From Planctomycetota bacterium (GTDB taxonomy: Bacteria > Planctomycetota > Phycisphaerae > Tepidisphaerales > Tepidisphaeraceae): a stretch of 5,642 nucleotides of DNA. The notes below the pieces were generated by a model. That model did no database searches and was not told the DNA's origin. It saw nothing but the letters and a program-made list of their open reading frames with translations. This document shows, piece after piece, positions 1-5,642 of the stretch; the first letter of the stretch is position 1, and the number at the start of each line of letters is the position of its first letter. Location of the stretch: assembly GCA_029777755.1 (NCBI GenBank), contig JAKORQ010000072.1, forward strand, positions 1 to 5,642, given 5' to 3'. Both the position numbers and the translations under genes were made by a program.

Positions 1-272
1 AGCACGTGGGCAAGTGGCATCGTCGCTTCCCCCTGGCGCATCAGCTCCACCACGGCATCGTAGCCCCATGTCTGCCTGCCATCGGGACTTACAAGGCACA
101 TGCGCTTCCGCAGTTGCTGTACGTCGGATACGCCCAGCGAGCGGGCGGCGGATTCGTCATTGGCGTCGGCAAAGCGCAGATCGCGCCAACCGCTGGATGC
201 CACTGCATCCTTCAACATGCTGCACAGGATGCAGTTGGCGTCATAGAGAAGGATTGGTAACGGGTGCTGCAT
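1..272 (-). CDS. DCC-family (DUF393) thiol-disulfide protein, 3' end outside window
   Basis: The first 90 codons of a minus-strand gene are present; it runs off the left edge with no stop. I translated it by hand. It begins MQHPLPILLYDANCILC, a hydrophobic beta strand followed by YDxxCxxC with cysteines at residues 14 and 17. This is the hallmark of the DCC family, a thioredoxin-like fold proposed to do thiol-disulfide exchange. Also family-like are a short helix after the second Cys, a 'DLRFAD' strand near residues 32-37, and a stretch near 60-80 (V-S-P-D-G-R, then W-G-Y-D-A-V-V-E-L), matching the usual 'dG..y.G.dAv..i' region. Family members are commonly about 110-150 residues, so perhaps 20-60 are missing. 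The ATG at 270-272 is chosen because it lies just before the core strand. A GAGGGAG stretch (291-297) lies 18 nt upstream, too far for an ideal ribosome site. An in-frame TTG at 276-278 would be closer. Substrate and partner are unknown. Confidence 0.82.
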   Translation of the reverse strand, partial: MQHPLPILLYDANCILCSMLKDAVASSGWRDLRFADANDESAARSLGVSDVQQLRKRMCLVSPDGRQTWGYDAVVELMRQGEATMPLAHV

Positions 273-299
273 TCTCAATGCTAGCAGCCGCTCCCTCAG

Positions 300-328
300 C
301 GGATAGCAGGTCTATAATCGGCTGCCAA
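300..328 (-). promoter_or_regulatory. Possible promoter for the DCC gene
   Basis: On the minus strand TTGGCA (323-328, five of six matches to TTGACA) is separated by 17 nt from TATCCG (300-305, three of six matches to TATAAT). It lies about 30 bp upstream of the DCC start codon. The spacing is ideal but the -10 match is poor, so this is a weak sequence-only prediction. It would overlap the divergent ATPase start region. Confidence 0.22.
313..318 (+). promoter_or_regulatory. Consensus -10 box TATAAT upstream of the ATPase
   Basis: A perfect TATAAT sits 9 nt before the ATG at 328. No recognisable -35 box lies 16-18 nt upstream (the region is GC-rich). If used, transcription would begin around 324-326, giving a leader of only a few bases. 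The absence of a Shine-Dalgarno sequence before this ATG agrees with a near-leaderless mRNA. Chance occurrence of a six-base match cannot be excluded. Confidence 0.35.
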
Positions 329-2985
329 TGTCCCAATCAGCCACCATCGCGCCCCGCGTGACTCCGGCGTCCCGTCCTGTAGAACGGGCCGGCATCGTCT
401 GCTGCCCCAGCGACCTCTGCGGGCAGATGGGCACGGAGAAGCTCCCGTGGGCACGGATCGTGGTGGGCATCTTCGTGGCCGCCCAGACCATGATGCTGGG
501 CATGACAATCAACCTCACCGCGCCAGAGGACAACACCACGCTGATGCTGCTGAACGCAGGCATGCTGGCAGCCACGCTGGTGGTGATGGCCCTGCTGGGG
601 GTGCCGCTGATCATCGAGGCTGTTCGCCAGCTCCTGCAGCGGCGACTCACCATGGAGCTGCTGTTCCTGGTGGGGATCGGCTCGGCGATGGCGATCTCCG
701 TCTGGTCGATGATCGAGCGCGAAGGGCCGATCTACTTTGAAGTGGTCAACATGCTGCTGGTGATCTACAGCATCGGCCACACCATCACGTCGCACAGCCG
801 GTCGAAGGCACTGGCCGCCGGGCAGGCAATGCTCGATGAAATCGCCACCGCCCGGTTGGAAAATGGCGAAATCATAGACGTACCGAAGATCCGCCCGCGT
901 CAGCGCATAAAGGTGATGCCCGGTGAATTGATCCCGGTGGATGGCGTGGTCCTCGAGGGTCGATCGCTGGTACGGGCCAGCGCATTCACTGGCGAATGGC
1001 AGGCGACCGCAAGATCCGCCGGCGATAGCGTGCTGGCCGGCAGCGCCTGCGAGGATGGCACGCTGGTGATAGAAGCGACGGCCGCCGGCAGCGACCGTCG
1101 CATCGACAAGCTGGCCAACCTTATCGCCTCCGCCTGCTCCAGCGGCAGCCCTATGCAGCGGATCGCCGACCGCTTCGTGCGCGTCTTCCTGCCGATCGTC
1201 ACGCTGATCGCCCTGGGCACGCTGGTTTTCTGGGGAGTTCGTGGAAACTGGTCCGAGGGACTGTTTAACGCATTGGCGGTGATCCTCGTCGCCTGCCCAT
1301 GCGCGGCCGGGCTGGCTGTGCCGCTGGCCACCTGGACCGCCATCAGCCGCTTGGCTCAGCGCGGGCTTCTGCTCAAAAGCGCCCAGAGCCTCCAGAGCCT
1401 CGCCGAGGTGGAGGCGGTGGTATTCGACAAGACCGGCACGCTCTCCGACGATCAGCTCCAGGTACAGCAGATCATCACCGCTCCGGACCCGATCCAGCGC
1501 CGGCGCACGCTGGCGATACTGGCAGAGGTCGAGAAACACAGCGAACACCCCGTCGCCCGCGCCATCCGCGAGTTACCGCGCGAACAGCTCTATCTCGACA
1601 TCGAGGTGCTGGCGGTGCGCGTGCTGCCGGCCGTCGGCATAGAGGCCGACATCCGCCTGGAGGATCGCCACTGCACCGTTCGCCTGGCGCGGCAGGAAAA
1701 GGCCGATTCACTCACCATCGTCGCCACGCTCGATGACATATGGATCGCCACCGCCACGTTCACCGAGCGTTTCCGCGAAAGCACCGACAAGGCGATTGCG
1801 TCTCTCAAGGAGATCGGCCTGCAAACGCGGATCATGACCGGCGATTCATCGGCGGCCGGCCAGGCGGCCACACGATTCGCTCCCGTCATCGCCGGCATGA
1901 CGCCAGAGGAAAAACACTCCGCCGCCCGGCAGGCGCAAGTGCCCGTCCTGTTCGTCGGCGACGGCGTGAACGACGCGGCGGCCATGGCGGCCAGCCACGC
2001 CTCCATCGCCATGGCGTCCGGGGCGGCCATCACCATCGAGTCGGCCGACGCCACCCTGCACGGCAATGACCTGACCGTCATCCCCGACGCCATCACGCTC
2101 TGCCGACGCGCGATGTCCACCATCCGCAGCAACTTCATCTGGGCGGTGAGCTACAACGTCGTGGGCATCGCGTTGGCCGCGACCGGCATGCTCCACCCGG
2201 TGGTTGCAGGCATCCTGATGTCGGTTTCCAGCGCGATTGTCGCGTGGCGCTCGTTTGAACTGCGTGGCCGGGCGGCGTTCATCAAGGCATCTGCCTCGAA
2301 GCAGGTCTCTACGCAGCAGACGCAGGACGCTACCGGCGGCGTGACACTGCCCTCCTGGCTGTACGACACGTCACACCTTGCGGGTTTCATCGGCCAGGGA
2401 TTCATCCTCATCGCACTGGCGCAGTTGGAGATCATGGGCAGCATCATCGCGACCATCTCCTGCATCGCCATTGCCCTGCTGGTCATCCGTCTTGCCAGGC
2501 ATCTCCCCGCGTGGCTGGACATGACGGTCGCCATGATCAGCGTCGGCGGGTTTGGTATGAACCTGGGATGGTGGATGGACCTGAATTTCGACCCGGCGAT
2601 CCGCAACGGCATGGTGGCCGCCTGCTGCATCCTCGACAAGACGATCGAGGCCACCACGCTCGATGCCAGCAGCCACTGGATGTACTGGATGATGCTGCTG
2701 CTTGGCGTGCCGGCGATGTACCTGCTCCGCCGCGGGCCGATCCGCTTCAACTGGCGCGACTGGTGCTGCAGCGGCATGCTGATCCTGGGCGTGCCGGGAA
2801 TGTGCTTCGGCATGTGGGCCGGCGCCCAGTTGGCTACCACGCTATCGGACTACGACGCCCAGAAGCAGGTAGTCGCCAGCTACCTGCTGATGATCATGGG
2901 CATGTGCGCAGGCATGCTGGTCCCCCACGCCCTGCAACTGGCATGGCATGGACTGCGGACTAACGAACGCCAACAGAACAGTTAA
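328..2985 (+). CDS. Copper-type heavy-metal P1B ATPase with C-terminal membrane extension
   Basis: This 885-residue integral membrane pump is predicted to move a soft metal, most likely Cu(I), across the inner membrane using ATP. Catalytic motifs in order: actuator TGE (221-223), CPC in the metal-channel helix (323-325), phosphorylated Asp367 in DKTGT, the P1B-specific HP pair (407-408), TGD (504-506) and GDGVND (544-549). YN (609-610) and MxxSS (631-635) in the next two helices complete the Cu(I) (P1B-1) site pattern. Helices are predicted near 41-61, 72-100, 108-129, 134-152, 285-303, 311-337, 600-620 and 622-640. There is no ~70-residue HMA domain, only a CCxxxxC cluster at residues 25-31. 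After a Gln/Thr-rich linker (about 655-675) follow about 200 residues with some 5-7 further hydrophobic segments, 17 Met and 7 Cys, unusual for the family. Some flanking positions deviate: TGEW for TGES/TGEP, VRAS for VDES, TGDS for TGDN. The start has no good ribosome site. ATG at 427 is an alternative but would remove the Cys cluster. A CcoI/FixI-like role in oxidase assembly is possible but unproven. Confidence 0.93.
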   Translation: MSQSATIAPRVTPASRPVERAGIVCCPSDLCGQMGTEKLPWARIVVGIFVAAQTMMLGMTINLTAPEDNTTLMLLNAGMLAATLVVMALLGVPLIIEAVRQLLQRRLTMELLFLVGIGSAMAISVWSMIEREGPIYFEVVNMLLVIYSIGHTITSHSRSKALAAGQAMLDEIATARLENGEIIDVPKIRPRQRIKVMPGELIPVDGVVLEGRSLVRASAFTGEWQATARSAGDSVLAGSACEDGTLVIEATAAGSDRRIDKLANLIASACSSGSPMQRIADRFVRVFLPIVTLIALGTLVFWGVRGNWSEGLFNALAVILVACPCAAGLAVPLATWTAISRLAQRGLLLKSAQSLQSLAEVEAVVFDKTGTLSDDQLQVQQIITAPDPIQRRRTLAILAEVEKHSEHPVARAIRELPREQLYLDIEVLAVRVLPAVGIEADIRLEDRHCTVRLARQEKADSLTIVATLDDIWIATATFTERFRESTDKAIASLKEIGLQTRIMTGDSSAAGQAATRFAPVIAGMTPEEKHSAARQAQVPVLFVGDGVNDAAAMAASHASIAMASGAAITIESADATLHGNDLTVIPDAITLCRRAMSTIRSNFIWAVSYNVVGIALAATGMLHPVVAGILMSVSSAIVAWRSFELRGRAAFIKASASKQVSTQQTQDATGGVTLPSWLYDTSHLAGFIGQGFILIALAQLEIMGSIIATISCIAIALLVIRLARHLPAWLDMTVAMISVGGFGMNLGWWMDLNFDPAIRNGMVAACCILDKTIEATTLDASSHWMYWMMLLLGVPAMYLLRRGPIRFNWRDWCCSGMLILGVPGMCFGMWAGAQLATTLSDYDAQKQVVASYLLMIMGMCAGMLVPHALQLAWHGLRTNERQQNS

Positions 2986-2988
2986 ACC

Positions 2989-3021
2989 ACAGATTGGGCA
3001 CAGATGGGATACAGATGATCT
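2989..3021. repeat. Three tandem 11-bp units beginning ACAGAT
   Basis: ACAGAT recurs at 2989, 3000 and 3011, exactly 11 bp apart: ACAGATTGGGC, ACAGATGGGAT, ACAGATGATCT. It begins 3 bp after the ATPase stop codon. The third unit is part of a 13-bp palindrome (ACAGAT-G-ATCTGT, 3011-3023). From memory, similar 'ccacagattacacagat' strings occur between genes in several bacterial genomes, but I could not search. Function is unknown. Confidence 0.6.
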
Positions 3022-3033
3022 GTTGATTGTCTA

Positions 3034-3058
3034 TTGACTGGCTGGCCGGATCAGTCAG
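3034..3058. terminator. Weak hairpin between convergent genes, possible terminator
   Basis: TGACTG (3035-3040) pairs with CAGTCA (3052-3057), extended by one possible U-G pair, around an 11-nt loop containing GGCCGG. It lies between two convergent genes, where a bidirectional terminator is expected. Neither strand has a U-tract after the stem, so an intrinsic terminator is not well supported. No better candidate is visible in 2986-3111. Confidence 0.25.
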
Positions 3059-3085
3059 GACCGCGCAACTCCCCTAACTCACAAA

Positions 3086-3106
3086 TCGCAATTCGAAATT
3101 CGCAAG
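3086..3106. repeat. Three tandem 7-bp TCGNAAN units
   Basis: TCGCAAT, TCGAAAT and TCGCAAG lie head to tail with an exact 7-bp period, ending 5 bp past the ketosynthase stop codon at 3112-3114. The array is AT-rich against GC-rich surroundings. On the minus strand it reads as repeated (T)TGCGA/TTTCGA. I recall similar 'aattcgaaattcg' strings in intergenic DNA of some environmental bacteria; this is memory, not a search. Confidence 0.55.
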
Positions 3107-3111
3107 TCTCA

Positions 3112-4398
3112 TCACTCCTCGAACCGTTTCACCACTATCGTGTCGTTCTGGCCGCCAAAGCCGAAGCTGTTGGATAGTGCCACGTCCACCCTGGCCTTTC
3201 TTGCCTTGTTGGGGACGTAGTCGAGGTCGCACTCAGGATCCGGGTCGGTCAGGTTCATCGTCGGGGGCAGGACCTGGTCGCGTATCGCCAGCACGCAGGT
3301 GATCAGTTCCACCGAGCCGGCGGCGGCTATCAGGTGGCCCATCATGCTCTTGATCGAGCTGATCGGCACCTGCCTGGCGCGCTCGCCGAACACCTTCTTT
3401 ATCGCCAGCGTTTCGTTGCCGTCATTCTCCTTGGTGCCGGTGCCGTGGGCGTTGATGTAGTCCACATCATCGGGCGCGAGCTTCGCGTCGGCCAGCGCCG
3501 CCCGCATGGCATTCACCGCGCCCATCCCCTCGGAGTCCTGGTCAGTGATGCGGAATGCGTCGGCCGTCGAGCCGTAGCCCACCATCTCGGCATGGATGCG
3601 GGCGCCTCGTTTCTTCGCGTGCTCCAGGGTCTCAAGGATAACCATGCCGGCCCCTTCACCGAGCACGAATCCGCCCCGCCGGGCATCAAATGGACGGCTG
3701 GCCCGCGGCGGGTCGTCGTTCATCGTCGCCAGCGCCGTGAGTCGATTGAACCCGGTCACGCCCAGCGGATGAATCATCGAGTGAGCCCCGCCGGCGATCA
3801 TCACTTCCGCATCTCCCCGGCGGAGGATCTCCATCGCCTCGCCTATCGCCTGCGTCGACGCAGCGCACGCCGTCAGGCAGTTGAACGCCGGCCCGCGTGC
3901 CCCGGTCAGGATCGCCAGATGCGAGAGCGGCATGTTCGGCTCCTGCTCCAGCTCGCGCATGACGTCCATGCCGGCCTGCGCGAGCCTGGCCCACGTGACG
4001 GTATCGATCGACCCTTCGCCTTCCTGCCAGGCTCCCAGCGCAGCTCGCGTATAGGCTTCAAAGTCGAGCGAACCTTCACCTGAACCGAGGTAGATTCCCA
4101 CGCCATCCAGGTCGACCTTGGCGCCATCCAGCCCGGCATCCTTCCACGCCTGGGCACACGCGCCCAGTGCGAAGGCGGAGTTCCGGCCGGCGGTGGCGTG
4201 CCGCGAGGCATCGGCGATGTGGTCCTCAAGGCGATAGTTCTTCACCTCGGCCGAGAAGGTGGTGGGGAAGGTGCTGGCATCGAAGAGCGTGGTGTAGTCG
4301 ATGCCAGATTCGCCATTGAGCAGCCGCCGCCAGACCGACTCGATGTCGTGGCCCATCGGCGTTACCCACCCTATCCCGGTGATGACAACTCGGTGCAT
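3112..4398 (-). CDS. Beta-ketoacyl-ACP synthase II-type (FabF-like), catalytically complete
   Basis: This 428-residue condensing enzyme of the thiolase fold is predicted to perform decarboxylative Claisen condensation of malonyl-ACP with an acyl primer in the cytoplasm. The N-terminus MHRVVITGIGWVTPMG is typical of the family. Visible catalytic residues are Cys178 (TACAAS), His318 (NAHGTGT), Lys350 and His355 (KSMMGH), with LGEG (246-249) and the GFGGQN loop (413-418). Compared with E. coli FabF as I recall it (413 residues, Cys163, His303, His340), every catalytic residue is shifted by 15. This implies a 15-residue insertion before the Cys, probably within 112-155. The ATG at 4396-4398 is preferred because GGGA lies 6 nt upstream and the family N-terminus begins there. 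TTG at 4413 and ATG at 4410 are in-frame alternatives. It follows the ketosynthase-like gene by 30 bp in the same operon and is probably its catalytic partner. Whether it serves primary fatty acid synthesis or a special acyl or polyene product cannot be told from this window. Confidence 0.93.
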   Translation of the reverse strand: MHRVVITGIGWVTPMGHDIESVWRRLLNGESGIDYTTLFDASTFPTTFSAEVKNYRLEDHIADASRHATAGRNSAFALGACAQAWKDAGLDGAKVDLDGVGIYLGSGEGSLDFEAYTRAALGAWQEGEGSIDTVTWARLAQAGMDVMRELEQEPNMPLSHLAILTGARGPAFNCLTACAASTQAIGEAMEILRRGDAEVMIAGGAHSMIHPLGVTGFNRLTALATMNDDPPRASRPFDARRGGFVLGEGAGMVILETLEHAKKRGARIHAEMVGYGSTADAFRITDQDSEGMGAVNAMRAALADAKLAPDDVDYINAHGTGTKENDGNETLAIKKVFGERARQVPISSIKSMMGHLIAAAGSVELITCVLAIRDQVLPPTMNLTDPDPECDLDYVPNKARKARVDVALSNSFGFGGQNDTIVVKRFEE

Positions 4399-4404
4399 AT
4401 TCGA

Positions 4405-4408
4405 TCCC
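4405..4408 (-). promoter_or_regulatory. Ribosome binding site deciding the FabF-like start
   Basis: GGGA on the minus strand ends 6 nt before the ATG at 4396-4398. It overlaps the alternative ATG at 4408-4410, which itself has no purine-rich site upstream. This favours the third of three closely spaced in-frame starts. The motif is only four bases, so support is modest. Confidence 0.4.
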
Positions 4409-4428
4409 ATCAAGCGCTAACCAGGCCG

Positions 4429-5642
4429 CTAAATCTTCCTGAAAACCACGGACGCGTTCTGCCCGCCCACGCTCCATACAGTGGAGACGGCAACCTTCAC
4501 CTCCTGCTCCCGCGCGGCCGGGGAGATGTTCAGCGGCTGCGAATCCACCACGCTGGTGGTGTTGATGGCCGGCGGAATGACGCCATTGGCAATCGCCAGC
4601 ACCGCCGTGACACAATCCAGGGCATTGCCCGCCTCAAGATACCCGGTCTGGCTCTTGGGCATGGCAAGCGGTACATCCTTAAGTGAATCGCCGAACGCCT
4701 TCTTCAGGCCGGCGAGTTCGGCCTTGTCATGCTGCGGCTGGCCGGTGGCACAGGGAATCAGGCAGGAAACCTCCCCTGGCGCGATCCCCGCATCCGCCAG
4801 AGACCGCGCGATGGCTGACGCGTAGGAGACGCCGCTGGGATCCGGCTCGGTAAGGCTGTAGGCATCCTGGCTGGCGCCAAACCCCACTATCTCGCAGAGG
4901 ATGTTGGCATTGCGTGCCCGCGCCGCCTCGTACTCCTCAAGTATCAGCAGGCCGCCACCCTCACCCAGCACCGATCCGCTGGCCGACACATCAAACGGGC
5001 GGACACTGGTTTCCGGCGTATCGTTGCAGCTCGTGGTGAGCCTGCCGAAAAAGTGCTGCCGCATGAAGCCCATGGGGTTGATGCGGCTCTGCGCGCCGCC
5101 ACAGATGGCGCGATCGGCATCGCCACGGCTGATGGCGCGGAACGCCTCGCCAATGGCAAGGTGGCCCGAAGCATCAGCACAGGTGATGGTATTGGAAGGC
5201 CCCTTGAGTCCGTGGATGATCGTCACGTGGCAGGCGAGCATGTTGGGCAGGTACTTCAGTAGCCAGAGCGGCGTGAGATGCTGCATCCCCTCGCTTCCCC
5301 AGCGCTTCAGGTCCAGACGATCTCCATCACGCGCCACGTTGAAGGCGGCCGTTAGTTCATTCAGCTCGGCCGAGATCAGCCCAGCGCCGATGTTGCAGCC
5401 AAAGCGGGCGGGATCGAAGCTGAGTGTATCGGTGTAGGCCTTGCTCTGCAGGCCGGAGTTGCGGAAGCAGTCGTCGGCGGCGATTACGGCCAGCTCAATG
5501 TCGCGCGCCATCACCTTGGTCGCCTTGCGATAGCTCTTGGGCACAAAGTCGGCGATCCGGTACTCAGGAACCTCACCTGCGATCTGGCATGCGAAGGAGG
5601 ACGGATCGAAAGCGCTGACCCGCCTGATGGCGCATTTTCCTG
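4429..5642 (-). CDS. Ketosynthase-like protein lacking the catalytic triad (KS-beta/CLF-like), 5' end outside window
   Basis: The last 403 codons and TAG stop are present. The frame stays open to the right edge (G-K-C-A-I-R-R-V..., then F-D-P-S-S-F and A-G-E-V, as in ketosynthases), so the GTG at 5542-5544 is not the start. Aligned to its neighbour, about 28 N-terminal residues are missing. The ketosynthase fold is clear: G-P-S-N-T-I-T, IGEA, GGAQSRINPMGF, VRPFD, LGEGGGLLILEE, and a C-terminal VGGQNASVVF. The active sites are replaced. TACAAS becomes CADAS, putting Asp (codon 5173-5175) at the nucleophile. NAHGTGT becomes IPCATGQ, with Cys (4750-4752) for the first His. KSMMGH becomes KSQTGY, with Tyr (4639-4641) for the second His, while the Lys is kept. 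It should not condense acyl chains itself. By analogy with chain length factors it may pair with the adjacent active enzyme and shape the acyl cavity. A nearby Cys (5179-5181) lies two residues before the Asp, so a misplaced nucleophile is an alternative reading. Confidence 0.88.
   Translation of the reverse strand, partial: GKCAIRRVSAFDPSSFACQIAGEVPEYRIADFVPKSYRKATKVMARDIELAVIAADDCFRNSGLQSKAYTDTLSFDPARFGCNIGAGLISAELNELTAAFNVARDGDRLDLKRWGSEGMQHLTPLWLLKYLPNMLACHVTIIHGLKGPSNTITCADASGHLAIGEAFRAISRGDADRAICGGAQSRINPMGFMRQHFFGRLTTSCNDTPETSVRPFDVSASGSVLGEGGGLLILEEYEAARARNANILCEIVGFGASQDAYSLTEPDPSGVSYASAIARSLADAGIAPGEVSCLIPCATGQPQHDKAELAGLKKAFGDSLKDVPLAMPKSQTGYLEAGNALDCVTAVLAIANGVIPPAINTTSVVDSQPLNISPAAREQEVKVAVSTVWSVGGQNASVVFRKI

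Noticed and set aside
14..361. Plus-strand open frames at the left edge (6-260 and 14-361)
   Set aside because: They are antisense to the DCC reading frame, whose YDxxCxxC motif and hydrophobic pattern are convincing.
337..1548. 403-codon open frame antisense to the ATPase gene
   Set aside because: It lies fully within a gene with clear catalytic motifs. Its translation is rich in His, Gln, Gly, Asp and Arg with no family motif, as expected from a GC-rich shadow frame.
2151..2840. 229-codon minus-strand open frame inside the ATPase C-terminal part
   Set aside because: I considered whether the unusual C-terminal extension was an artefact and this the real gene. The plus frame continues without interruption from the ATPase core and encodes regular hydrophobic helices, while this frame has no recognisable features.
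3011..3023. ACAGATGATCTGT as a transcription terminator stem
   Set aside because: The loop would be a single base and no U-tract follows, so it cannot form a normal terminator hairpin. It is better seen as a DNA palindrome.
3334..4083. 249-codon plus-strand open frame across the FabF-like gene
   Set aside because: It overlaps the active-site coding region of a complete ketosynthase. The composition (Arg, His, Gly) and absence of motifs mark it as a shadow.
5542..5544. GTG as start of the upstream ketosynthase-like gene
   Set aside because: The frame continues upstream to the window edge with typical ketosynthase sequence (FDPSSF, AGEV), so the true start is outside the window.
4429..5642. 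Reading the ketosynthase-like gene as a decaying pseudogene
   Set aside because: There are no stops or frameshifts over 403 codons, and structural motifs, including the conserved Lys, are retained. Only the catalytic positions are changed, which suggests a non-catalytic role.

Overview
The window is GC-rich, densely coded chromosomal DNA with four protein genes, two of them cut by the window edges. The ends hold the 5' part of a DCC-family thiol-disulfide protein gene (minus strand, runs off the left edge) and the 3' part of a ketosynthase-like gene (minus strand, runs off the right edge). Between them are a complete 885-residue copper-type P1B ATPase (plus strand) and a complete 428-residue FabF-type ketosynthase (minus strand). 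There are no RNA genes, insertion sequences, CRISPR arrays or broken genes. The organism cannot be named from this stretch. High GC, weak Shine-Dalgarno signals, paired FabF-like genes and short tandem intergenic motifs would fit Planctomycetota or a related group, but that is a low-confidence inference.

Left part (1-2985): the DCC gene and the ATPase gene diverge from a 55-bp gap. The ATPase has all core P-type catalytic motifs plus the three membrane motifs typical of Cu(I) pumps (CPC, YN, MxxSS). It lacks a classical N-terminal HMA domain, having only a CCxxxxC cluster. It carries about 200 extra C-terminal membrane residues rich in Met and Cys. The DCC protein has a CxxC redox motif, so the pair could serve copper or thiol handling, but only the shared intergenic region links them.

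Middle (2986-3111): a convergent gap holding two small tandem arrays with different periods (11 bp and 7 bp) and a weak hairpin without a U-tract.

Right part (3112-5642): two ketosynthase-fold genes in tandem, 30 bp apart, almost certainly one transcription unit entering from beyond the right edge. The downstream protein has the complete Cys-His-Lys-His set. The upstream protein keeps the fold-defining sequence but has Asp, Cys and Tyr where the Cys and both His should be. The layout resembles a KS-alpha/KS-beta (chain-length-factor) pair in a type II fatty acid or polyketide system. The inactive partner is encoded first and has substitutions unlike the usual Cys-to-Gln of chain length factors. 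This pair is the most interesting content of the window.
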